A stretch of 6,764 bases of DNA. Source: Trichodesmium sp. MAG_R04. Lineage in GTDB: Bacteria; Cyanobacteriota; Cyanobacteriia; Cyanobacteriales; Microcoleaceae. Shown here piece after piece: positions 1 through 6,535 of this stretch. A program made the translations under genes and the position numbers. The stretch spans positions 1 to 6,764 of the forward strand of contig JAKQYG010000232.1 of the NCBI GenBank assembly GCA_023356515.1, given 5' to 3'. The notes beneath the pieces were generated by a model. It ran no database searches, had not been told where the DNA came from, and saw only the letters and a list, made by a program, of their open reading frames with translations. Every line of letters begins with the position of its first letter. The first letter of the stretch is position 1.

Positions 1-147
1 AACTGTTCTAGGGCTTATGGCAACTTAGCAGAGGTTTTGGCCGAACAAGGACAGTTAGAAAAAGCAGTTCATTATTGCGAGCAAGCTGTTAAAATAAATC
101 CTGGTTATCAGATAACTAATCTAAAGTTGCGAGAGGCTTTAAGATGA
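1..147 (+). CDS. C-terminal end of a TPR-repeat protein (5' truncated by the window edge)
   Basis: Frame 1 is open from the first base to the TGA at 145-147, giving 48 residues. They fit one tetratricopeptide unit well: AYGNLAEVLAEQGQLEKAV forms helix A and the turn, and HYCEQAVKINPG supplies helix B with the usual closing Asn-Pro. The last residues (LKLREALR) look like the capping helix that ends many TPR arrays. TPRs are protein-protein interaction scaffolds, so no enzymatic role can be assigned from this piece; the missing upstream part may carry a catalytic domain, as in the genes downstream. Its stop overlaps the next ATG (ATGA at 144-147), which suggests translational coupling to whatever gene began there. 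Confidence 0.8.
   Translation, partial: NCSRAYGNLAEVLAEQGQLEKAVHYCEQAVKINPGYQITNLKLREALR
132..136 (+). promoter_or_regulatory. Ribosome binding site (AGAGG) for the ATG at 144
   Basis: AGAGG lies seven bases before the ATG at 144 and inside the end of the upstream TPR gene. With the ATGA stop/start overlap it marks 144 as a genuine former gene start, although the frame now stops after only 35 codons. Confidence 0.5.
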
Positions 148-251
148 GTTCAGATAATATTCCTTGGCCAACTAATTTAAGTAGTCAAAATTTATTAGCA
201 AAAACAGATAACCATGAATATAAGGAGACTTTAGACCTATGCAAACAATAG
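144..251 (+). pseudogene. 5' stub of a broken gene (35 codons, N-terminal remnant)
   Basis: This short frame starts at an ATG overlapping the previous stop, has a good ribosome binding site, and ends at TAG 249-251. The peptide begins MSSDNIPWPTNLSSQNLL and ends HEYKETLDLCKQ; the last part resembles the first helix of a TPR, but it is too short to classify. Immediately after it, in a different frame, comes the tail of a sulfotransferase. The simplest reading is that one gene, perhaps TPR plus sulfotransferase, starts here and has lost its whole middle, including the P-loop half of the enzyme, through a deletion with a junction near 235-251. A free-standing 35-residue peptide cannot be excluded. 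The link between stub and tail is inferred from position, not from homology. Confidence 0.45.
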
Positions 252-489
252 AATAAAATTTGAAACTATAGAATCAGATTGGGAAAAAGTTGCTAATATT
301 TTAAAACTTAAACATACAAAACTGCCTTATGTTCACAAAGCTAATTTACGTAAAAGTAAAGATTATAGAGACTATTACAAGAAAGTAAATGGTGATTATG
401 ATTATGATTTAATCGAAAAAGTAGCTAGTTTGTTTAGCAAAGATATTGATGAGTTTGGCTATATTTTTGACTTTGACAAAGGTAAGAAA
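235..489 (+). pseudogene. Sulfotransferase C-terminal tail (Sulfotransfer_2-like), N-terminal half missing
   Basis: After a stop at 232-234, frame 1 encodes about 85 residues with the hallmarks of the end of a Sulfotransfer_2-type enzyme. RIKFETIESDWEKVANIL matches the region normally written as 'x-RFExLxxDFxxV'. KLPYVHKANLRKSKDYRDYY matches the 'LPHxNKSxxxxYxxYY' segment, and LFSKDIDEFGYIF is the usual 'YxKDIxxFGYxF' ending. The 5'-PAPS P-loop and the 3'-phosphate motif, which should lie more than 100 residues upstream, are absent, so this piece cannot be an active sulfotransferase by itself. No stop separates it from the next domain; the frame runs straight into MNSGVIYTA at 490. A TTG at 430 could serve as an alternative start giving a 919-residue product, but no ribosome binding site precedes it. 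The piece is either gene debris or an N-terminal extension of the downstream fusion protein. Confidence 0.65.
478..482 (+). promoter_or_regulatory. Ribosome binding site (AAAGG) that supports ATG 490 as the start
   Basis: AAAGG sits seven bases before ATG 490, the same spacing as the site before 144. The protein beginning MNSGVIYTAIGAKYI starts exactly where this glycosyltransferase fold starts, at its first beta strand. The TTG at 430 has no comparable site. Confidence 0.45.
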
Positions 490-3189
490 ATGAATTCAGG
501 TGTAATATATACAGCAATTGGTGCGAAATATATAGAACAAGCAAAGTTGTCTGCTAAAAGTATAAAAAACTTTTGTCCAGAACTTAGCATCTCTGTTTAT
601 ACAGACAACTTAGAGCAAGCAAAGTGTGATTTTTTTGATGAAGTAATTTTAGTAGAAAAGATTAATAGCCCAAAACATCAAAGAATGTTAGATAGGTTGT
701 TAAATTGGTCTAAAAGTCCTTATGATTATACTTTGGCTTTGGATACAGACACCTACATATTGGATGATATTCAAGAACTTTTTGCTGTTCTAGAAAAATT
801 TGAACTAGCTATTTGTCATGGTCATAATAGGGTTAAAAGGTACTGGAGGACTATTCTAGATAACATAAGTTTAGACTCTATTCCTTATGCTTTGGCTCCT
901 GTGCAGGGAGGGCTATTTTTGTATAAAAAAAGCGATCAAGTAGAGAAGTTTTTGCAAGATTTAATACTTCTATATAAGCAAAAACAAGTAATAGATGATC
1001 AAGTATCAATCAGAGAATTGATATGGCAAAGCAATTTAAGAGTTTATATTTTACCTCCAGAATATGACTTTAACTCAATTGAGGATTTAAAGCGATGGGC
1101 TAAGTTTGACTTTATAGAAGCAAGACCAAAAATTTTTCACTACACAAGGCACAAACGGGATGATATAGAGAATTTAGTCAAGCCTTTTATCCCTTTATTT
1201 AAAGATACTAATAGAAATGTTTTAGGGTCTCAAAACAGTACAATTTTAAAAAGTTGTTTAGATAGTAGTCAAAATGTGTACATTGTTTCTTATCCTAAAT
1301 CAGGAAGTACCTGGCTTAGATTCTTACTAGGTAACTATATTACCAATAATAAATGTGACTTTGTTAATTGTCATTCAATTATTCCTGATATTCACCTTAA
1401 TCCTCAAGACATTGAATTAATAACTAGACAACCAAAGTTTATTAAAAGTCACTATCAGTTTACACCAGATTACCAAAAAGTTATCTACTTAGCTAGAGAT
1501 GGCAGGGATGTTGCAGTGTCAGCCTACTTTCACTTGCTTAAAGAGAAAAAGATTAGCAAGGATACATCCTTCTCTGATTTTATGGAAAAGTTTAATGCAG
1601 GCAATCTCTGGCCACAGTTTGGAACATGGAATAATCACATTAATTCGTGGCTTGACAATTCACCCAACCACTTCCTTTTAGTTTCGTATGAAGATTTAAA
1701 AGCAAACACAACTAAAAAGTTGATTGAAATTTTGGAGTTTGCTGAAATTAATGTAAATACTGAGTCTGTAGCCACTGCCATAGAAGCATCAAGTTTTCAA
1801 AGAATGCAAAAAATGGAAGAAGCTCAAACTGATTTGTGTAATCTAGCAAAAACTGATCGTAATTTAAAATTTGTTAGGAGCGGTAGAGTAGGAGAATATC
1901 AGTCATATTTTAATCACCAACTTCTAAAAGATTTTAGGAAAAGCCAAGGTAAAGCAATAGAAAAACTGGAGTATTTAAGAGAAGAAACTGACAGTTTTGA
2001 GGGTGATATATTACCTAAATTTCCACGAGCATACACAATGAACCAAAACTCTAATAATAATATTGTTTTGACAGGTGTACCCAGAGGCGGTACAACACTA
2101 ACTTGTTATTTGTTAAATCAATTACCCAATACAGTTGCTTTAAATGAACCAATGAGCTTCCCAGAAATTCTAAATCTCAGTAACAACTACGAAAGAGCAA
2201 CTTACTGTCTGGGTTTTTTTCAGAGCATGAGATACTCAATTATCAACCATAGAAAAGCAGAGTCTAAAATTGCTCAGGGTAAGTTAATAGATAATATGGC
2301 TGGCGAGTACAAAAATAGTCAAACTGCTAGAGAGTGGCTAGCAAAAAAATCCCAGTTTAAAATTGAGAAGCAATTAGATAAAAACTTCATGCTAGTTATT
2401 AAGAAACCGGATGTTTTTACTGGATTATTAGATTATTTAGTACAATATTTACCAACTTATGCTGTGGTTAGAAATCCTTTGTCTATTTTAGCTTCTTGGA
2501 ATACTTTACCTTTGAAACTAAAAGAAGGTCATTCTGGTTTGGTGAAGTTGGATAATAATCTGGCAAATACAATTGCAAAAATTACAGGTAAAATAGAAAA
2601 GCAGATATGCTTGTTGTCTAGTTACTACGAAAAATTTTCCCAATTTTTACCATCTAGTTCAATTATTTACTATGAAGAAATTGTCGAAACAAAAGGAAAA
2701 GTGCTATCTAAAATCAATGCTAATGCAGTGGAACTAGATTCCCAAATAGAAAGCAAAAACTTAAATAGTCTATACGATCGCGAATTAATGCTAGTTCTGG
2801 GGGAAAAACTGTTACAATCTAAGGGGGTATTTTGGGAATTTTACTCTAGAGAAAGCGTGGAATCACTGTTAAGTTTAATAGTAAATCAAAATCAAGATGT
2901 TCAGATTCCTAATGCTAATGCTAATGCTAATGGTTCAATAGATAAACCAGATACACAGCAAGTTGTTGACCTTTTAAATGTCAATAAGAACACTGAAGCG
3001 GTAGAAATGATTGAGAAGTTAATGGTATCTCAACCGGACTTAATTAGCTTGAACTATGGTAAAGCGATCGCTCTGTCACGACTTGGAAAAACTACAGAAG
3101 CCATTCAGACACTTGAGCAGATGTTAAAAGAATTACCAAACCACAAAAAGGGAAGGTTTTTACTAAGTAAAATTTGCCAAAATCAATAA
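490..3189 (+). CDS. Four-part fusion protein: GT-A glycosyltransferase, two sulfotransferase domains, TPR tail
   Basis: The predicted protein has 899 residues and no signal peptide or membrane segment, so it is probably cytoplasmic. Residues 1-230 form a GT-A (GT8-like) nucleotide-sugar transferase: a first strand at GVIYTAIG, a metal-binding D85-T86-D87 in LALDTDTYI, and PVQGGLFLYK further on. Residues about 258-515 are a complete Sulfotransfer_1-type domain. It has the 5'-PAPS loop PKSGSTW (269-275), a K319-S320-H321 matching the catalytic Lys/His of 'KTHLP' enzymes, the 3'-phosphate motif RDGRDVAVS (R336, S344), and RSGRVGEY (463-470) in place of the usual RKGxxGDW. Residues 517-800 are a second, different sulfotransferase-like domain, with PRGGTTL (531-537) and RNPLSILAS (R661, S669; the same spacing of 8). 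A short NANANANG linker (808-815) leads to about two TPRs (821-899). The start at 490 is chosen on domain boundary and ribosome binding site; the frame is open back to 235. The likely role is transfer of a sugar and of sulfate from PAPS to a glycan; substrates are unknown. Confidence 0.85.
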   Translation: MNSGVIYTAIGAKYIEQAKLSAKSIKNFCPELSISVYTDNLEQAKCDFFDEVILVEKINSPKHQRMLDRLLNWSKSPYDYTLALDTDTYILDDIQELFAVLEKFELAICHGHNRVKRYWRTILDNISLDSIPYALAPVQGGLFLYKKSDQVEKFLQDLILLYKQKQVIDDQVSIRELIWQSNLRVYILPPEYDFNSIEDLKRWAKFDFIEARPKIFHYTRHKRDDIENLVKPFIPLFKDTNRNVLGSQNSTILKSCLDSSQNVYIVSYPKSGSTWLRFLLGNYITNNKCDFVNCHSIIPDIHLNPQDIELITRQPKFIKSHYQFTPDYQKVIYLARDGRDVAVSAYFHLLKEKKISKDTSFSDFMEKFNAGNLWPQFGTWNNHINSWLDNSPNHFLLVSYEDLKANTTKKLIEILEFAEINVNTESVATAIEASSFQRMQKMEEAQTDLCNLAKTDRNLKFVRSGRVGEYQSYFNHQLLKDFRKSQGKAIEKLEYLREETDSFEGDILPKFPRAYTMNQNSNNNIVLTGVPRGGTTLTCYLLNQLPNTVALNEPMSFPEILNLSNNYERATYCLGFFQSMRYSIINHRKAESKIAQGKLIDNMAGEYKNSQTAREWLAKKSQFKIEKQLDKNFMLVIKKPDVFTGLLDYLVQYLPTYAVVRNPLSILASWNTLPLKLKEGHSGLVKLDNNLANTIAKITGKIEKQICLLSSYYEKFSQFLPSSSIIYYEEIVETKGKVLSKINANAVELDSQIESKNLNSLYDRELMLVLGEKLLQSKGVFWEFYSRESVESLLSLIVNQNQDVQIPNANANANGSIDKPDTQQVVDLLNVNKNTEAVEMIEKLMVSQPDLISLNYGKAIALSRLGKTTEAIQTLEQMLKELPNHKKGRFLLSKICQNQ
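2911..2932 (+). repeat. AATGCT hexamer microrepeat inside the fusion gene
   Basis: Three AATGCT units followed by a partial AATG encode Asn-Ala repeats (NANANAN, then Gly) in the linker between the second sulfotransferase-like domain and the TPR tail. The unit is a multiple of three, so copy-number change would alter linker length without breaking the frame. Confidence 0.8.
3064..3071 (+). repeat. HIP1 octamer palindrome GCGATCGC
   Basis: This is an exact copy of the Highly Iterated Palindrome that is over-represented in many cyanobacterial genomes. It lies inside the TPR part of the fusion gene. It is the only exact copy I found in the window (a partial CGATCGCG occurs near 2776), so it is supportive but not decisive for a cyanobacterial origin. 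Confidence 0.75.
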
Positions 3190-3199
3190 ATTAATAAAA

Positions 3200-6100
3200 A
3201 TGATTAAAATACTCCATATAATTCAAAGCCTTTCTCAAGGTGGTGCGTGTCGCTCCATGATTACAATGGCAAAATATTCCTCTCGACTAGGGGAATTTAA
3301 ACACCATGTTATTAGTTTAAAATCTGCACATCCCAACAGTATTGAGCTGGCAAAAGAAGGAGGAATGACTGTAACTAACGCTCCCAATAAATCAACCATT
3401 GTCGATGAAATAGCTAGTGCAGATATTGTACAAGTTCACTTCTGGAATAATCCAGAAATTTATGATTTTTTTCGCTCACAAATACCAGTGACTCGCCTAT
3501 TAGTTTGGGTTCATATTAGGGGCGATATAGCACCACAAGTAATTACTAGAGAATTGCTCAATTATGCAAATTTTACTATTTTAACTTGTCCCTATTCTTA
3601 TGATGAAATTCCCCTGGTGAAGCAAACTATTCTAGAAGTTAAGTATGCAAAGACCAAAATGATATATGCTCCTGCTGATTTTGAGCGACTTTCTGGTCTG
3701 CAATTCAAGCCTCATAATACCTTTAACGTTGGCTATGTTGGAAATCTTAAGCTTGTCAAAATCCATCCTGACTATATACCTATGAGTAGCAAGATTGATA
3801 TTCCCAACATTAAATTTATAGTTTGTGGTGGTGGCGAAAATGAAATTAAACAACAAGCTATTGATTTAGGAGTAGCAGAAAAATTTGACTTTCGCGGTTA
3901 TGTTGGAGATATTAAGTCAGCAATTGAAGTATTCGATGTCTACGGTTATCCTCTTTGCCCAGAAACGTTTGCTGCAGCAGAGTTAAATTTACAGGAAGTT
4001 ATGTATGCAGGAGTGCCACCAATAGTTTTTCCTTATGGTGGTGTAAAAAATTTAGTTATTCATAACCAAACTGGCATAGTTGTCAATAGTGAATTAGAGT
4101 ATAAAGAAGCAGTTGAATATCTGTATCACCACCCTGAAGAAAGGACAAGACTCGGTTCTAATGCTAAAAACTATGCTCGTGAGAATTTTGGTGGCGAAAA
4201 TTGTGCAAAGCAACTTAATCCTATTTATCAGGAGTTAATGGAGTCTCCAAAAAAAATAAGAGAGTGGGGCCTTTCTTTAGATTTTGATCCTCTGAAAGCT
4301 TTTGTTAATCTTGAAGATTTGTCTGTCACAGAAAACGTAGAAAATTTAGGTGCAAAGCTATTTATAGAAACGTTGGGAGATAATGCAACCCATTTCGCTG
4401 CTAGTATAACTGAAAGCAATTTAGAGAAGCTTTTTGTCGCAGATCAGAAAATAGCCTCGTCACTCCCAGTCTTATGTAACAGTGCTGCAGGAATATTGCA
4501 GTATAGTCTTCACTATCCAAAAGATGGCTACTTGAAATTGTGGCTAGGTTTAGTACAGCAAAAACAGAAAAAAGACCTCAAAGCGATAGAGCAATTTAAA
4601 GCAGCAGCTAAATTGGGATGCAATCATTGGCGAGTTTGGTGGTATCTGGCAAAATCAGCTGAGAAAATAAGTGATTTCCAGTTAGCAAGACAGGCTTTAG
4701 ATAAGGTAATTGCAAACGTTCCCGATTTTGTACCTGCATTAACAATGAAAGAATATATAGGAAAGAATTTTATTAAAATTGCTCACATTATCAACCCCGT
4801 CATTGTCAACGAATCTTCAGACCTCCACATCGCCCAACCCATCACTTTTGACACCATGAAAGCCGCACAACAAAAAGCCCAAGGTAAAGTCGATGTCACT
4901 CTTTATACTGCTCAATATCCAGAAGACGACCCAATCATCCCCGAAGGTTTCATCAAAACTCCACATTTAGACCGTTCTATTTTAGATATCGGCAAATTCC
5001 AACTGCCTCGCAAATTACCTCTAATCAAAGACATCTTAGATCGTCTCTACAAAGTAGCTCCAGAAGCTGACTACTTCATCTATACCAACGCGGACATTGC
5101 CTTGCAACCACACTTCTACACCGAGGTGGCAAAGTTAATAGAAAAAGGATACGATGCCTTCGTCATTAACCGTCGTACCATTCCCGACCATTATAAAGAC
5201 ATCTCAGAAATTCCCCAAATGTATACAGAGAAAGGATCAACTCATCCCGGTCACGACTGCTTTATTTTTAAAAGAAGCCTGTATGACAAATTTTACCTCG
5301 AAAATCATGTCATAGGAGTTGGGCTTTGTTTCAGACCCATGCTCTTAAACTGCCTGTGTCATACTGAAAAATTCCAGGAGTTCACAGACTTACATCTCAC
5401 CTTTCATATTGGCAACAAAGAAATGTGGAAGGATAGCAAACTACAAGACTATTTACAGCACAATACAAATGAAGTCCAGAAAGTATTTGACTATTATCTC
5501 CATTACAATTTGTTGCCAAATCATCCTTTAATTGGGAGACTGTTTTCAAGATTTATAAATGTCGAGCCATTAACTGATGCTGCATTTAAAGCAGAAATAA
5601 TTGCTTCAGAAACTTTAGTAGCATCACCAGGAGAAAAAGTAGAAATTCAAGCCACTGTCAAAAATATTAGCAGGCAAATTTGGCTTGCAGGTTACATCAG
5701 TCAAATTAGACTAGGTAACCACTGGTTAGATGAAAATGGATCGAAAATACAAAATGATGACGGTAGAACATATTTACCTCAGGTATTAAAACCTACAGAA
5801 TCTATCGACTTACCCCTAAAAATAACTATACCAGAAACACCAGGAAATTATCTTTTAGAGTTAGATATGGTACAAGAAAGAGTCGCTTGGTTTCAGAACA
5901 AAGGTTCGCAAACTACAAGAGTAAAAGTTGAAGTAAGTCCTGTCAAAATAAAAATTGATACAAACAATCGACTTTTAACTGATGCTGCATTTAAAGCAGA
6001 AATAATTGCTTCAGAAACTTTAGTAGCATCACCAGGAGAAAAAGTAGAAATTCAAGCCACTGTCAAAAATATTAGCAAGCAAATTTGGCTTGCAGGTTAC

Positions 6101-6385
6101 ATCAGTCAAATTAGACTAGGCAACCACTGGTTAGATGAAAATGGATCGAAAATACAAAATGATGACGGTAGAACATATTTACCTCAGGTATTAAAACCTA
6201 CAGAATCTATCGACTTACCCCTAAAAATAACTATACCAGAAACACCAGGAAATTATCTTTTAGAGTTAGATATGGTACAAGAAAGAGTCGCTTGGTTTCA
6301 GAACAAAGGTTCGCAAACTACAAGAGTAAAAGTTGAAGTAAGTCCTGTCAAAATAAAAATTGATACAAACAATCGACTTTTATAA
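3200..6385 (+). CDS. Multidomain glycosyltransferase: GT4-type GT-B, TPR, GT-A-like domain, two Ig-like modules
   Basis: The protein has 1061 residues. Residues 1-347 form a GT-B glycosyltransferase of the GT4 type: the N-terminal Gly-rich loop SQGGACRSM (12-20), VGYVGNL (177-183), the strand IVCGGGENE (207-215), and PETFAAAELNLQEVMYAGVPP (254-274), in which E266 fits the second Glu of the family's EX7E motif; the position eight residues before it is Ala, so that motif is atypical. After a variable linker come TPR-like helices (about 444-516). Residues about 524-785 resemble a GT-A nucleotide-sugar transferase, with YTNADIAL (628-635) in the DxD position and HIGNKEMW (736-743). Residues 791-925 and 926-1060 are two nearly identical Ig-like modules with SPGEKVEIQATVKN and ELDMVQERVAWF motifs. 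The start follows the upstream stop by 10 bases, with no clear Shine-Dalgarno, and fits the family N-terminus; cotranscription is likely. Codon use changes abruptly near 4793. It probably adds one or two sugars to a surface glycan; donor and acceptor are unknown. Confidence 0.87.
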   Translation: MIKILHIIQSLSQGGACRSMITMAKYSSRLGEFKHHVISLKSAHPNSIELAKEGGMTVTNAPNKSTIVDEIASADIVQVHFWNNPEIYDFFRSQIPVTRLLVWVHIRGDIAPQVITRELLNYANFTILTCPYSYDEIPLVKQTILEVKYAKTKMIYAPADFERLSGLQFKPHNTFNVGYVGNLKLVKIHPDYIPMSSKIDIPNIKFIVCGGGENEIKQQAIDLGVAEKFDFRGYVGDIKSAIEVFDVYGYPLCPETFAAAELNLQEVMYAGVPPIVFPYGGVKNLVIHNQTGIVVNSELEYKEAVEYLYHHPEERTRLGSNAKNYARENFGGENCAKQLNPIYQELMESPKKIREWGLSLDFDPLKAFVNLEDLSVTENVENLGAKLFIETLGDNATHFAASITESNLEKLFVADQKIASSLPVLCNSAAGILQYSLHYPKDGYLKLWLGLVQQKQKKDLKAIEQFKAAAKLGCNHWRVWWYLAKSAEKISDFQLARQALDKVIANVPDFVPALTMKEYIGKNFIKIAHIINPVIVNESSDLHIAQPITFDTMKAAQQKAQGKVDVTLYTAQYPEDDPIIPEGFIKTPHLDRSILDIGKFQLPRKLPLIKDILDRLYKVAPEADYFIYTNADIALQPHFYTEVAKLIEKGYDAFVINRRTIPDHYKDISEIPQMYTEKGSTHPGHDCFIFKRSLYDKFYLENHVIGVGLCFRPMLLNCLCHTEKFQEFTDLHLTFHIGNKEMWKDSKLQDYLQHNTNEVQKVFDYYLHYNLLPNHPLIGRLFSRFINVEPLTDAAFKAEIIASETLVASPGEKVEIQATVKNISRQIWLAGYISQIRLGNHWLDENGSKIQNDDGRTYLPQVLKPTESIDLPLKITIPETPGNYLLELDMVQERVAWFQNKGSQTTRVKVEVSPVKIKIDTNNRLLTDAAFKAEIIASETLVASPGEKVEIQATVKNISKQIWLAGYISQIRLGNHWLDENGSKIQNDDGRTYLPQVLKPTESIDLPLKITIPETPGNYLLELDMVQERVAWFQNKGSQTTRVKVEVSPVKIKIDTNNRLL
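5570..5974 (+). repeat. Tandem repeat copy 1 (405 bp, Ig-like module)
   Basis: This is the first of two directly adjacent in-frame copies, each 135 codons. It begins at TTAACTGATGC and ends at AATCGACTT. It differs from copy 2 at two positions: G5673 (Arg, AGG) against A6078 (Lys, AAG), and T5716 against C6121 (both Gly). The encoded module looks like a beta-sandwich: PGEKVEIQATVKN early, then LRPxE-like LKPTESIDL, and LELDMVQERVAWF near the end. Confidence 0.95.
5975..6379 (+). repeat. Tandem repeat copy 2 (405 bp, Ig-like module)
   Basis: This second copy is identical to copy 1 at 403 of 405 bases, with no indels. After it only TTA, the first codon of a would-be third copy, remains before the TAA stop at 6383-6385. 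The gene thus ends exactly at a repeat boundary and directly next to transposase debris on the other strand. Confidence 0.95.
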
Positions 6386-6535
6386 GAAGACTGGGTAATA
6401 AGCAGAAATGTTCTCCAGCTTGGCATGAAATTTAGCTATTTTCAGTCTAGCTTTTTCATATCCTTTAGAACCCTTAGTTTTTTTAGATAATGATTTACTT
6501 AGTTTTCGGTACTTGGAGCATTCGTTAGTAGATTT
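6380..6535 (-). mobile_element. IS200/IS605-type TnpB (OrfB) transposase fragment
   Basis: On the minus strand this stretch is open between a TGA (6536-6538) and a TAA (6380-6382). It encodes SKYRKLSKSLSKKTKG, then SKGYEKARLKIAKFHAKLENI. This matches the Lys/Arg-rich helical segment of TnpB proteins, normally 'LxRKxKGSxNxxKAxxKxAKxHxKIxNxR'. Clear similarity covers about 6407-6520. The following residues (SAYYPVFL) no longer fit, so the fragment breaks off before the 'RxDFLHKL' part. The RuvC-type catalytic residues and the zinc finger are all missing. About 50 residues remain of a protein usually near 400, so it is inactive. The piece lies directly against the end of the upstream gene, overlapping its last codons on the opposite strand. 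Confidence 0.65.

Noticed and set aside
430..432. TTG at 430 as the start of a 919-residue protein
   Set aside because: There is no ribosome binding site before it, and it falls inside the sulfotransferase tail rather than at a domain boundary. ATG 490 has AAAGG seven bases upstream and matches the start of the glycosyltransferase fold. It remains a possible alternative.
1499..1681. Plus-strand open frame of 60 codons
   Set aside because: It overlaps the first sulfotransferase domain, whose conserved motifs are in the other frame; this is a shadow.
3632..3856. Minus-strand open frame of 74 codons
   Set aside because: It lies wholly inside the GT4 domain of the strongly supported + strand gene, has no recognisable motif, and is best explained as a shadow frame.
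4228..4419. Minus-strand open frame of 63 codons
   Set aside because: It is fully inside the second large gene, antisense to the linker after the GT4 domain, with no recognisable family and no neighbouring minus-strand gene.
5570..6379. CRISPR or intergenic repeat interpretation of the long direct repeat
   Set aside because: The unit is 405 bp, exactly in frame, encodes a plausible beta-rich domain and has no spacers; it is a coding domain duplication.
6434..6456. Possible terminator hairpin: AGCTA, 9-base loop, TAGCT, then a T run
   Set aside because: The stem has only five pairs, mostly A/T, and the sequence is accounted for as part of the TnpB coding remnant on the other strand. It is too weak to call a terminator for the second large gene.
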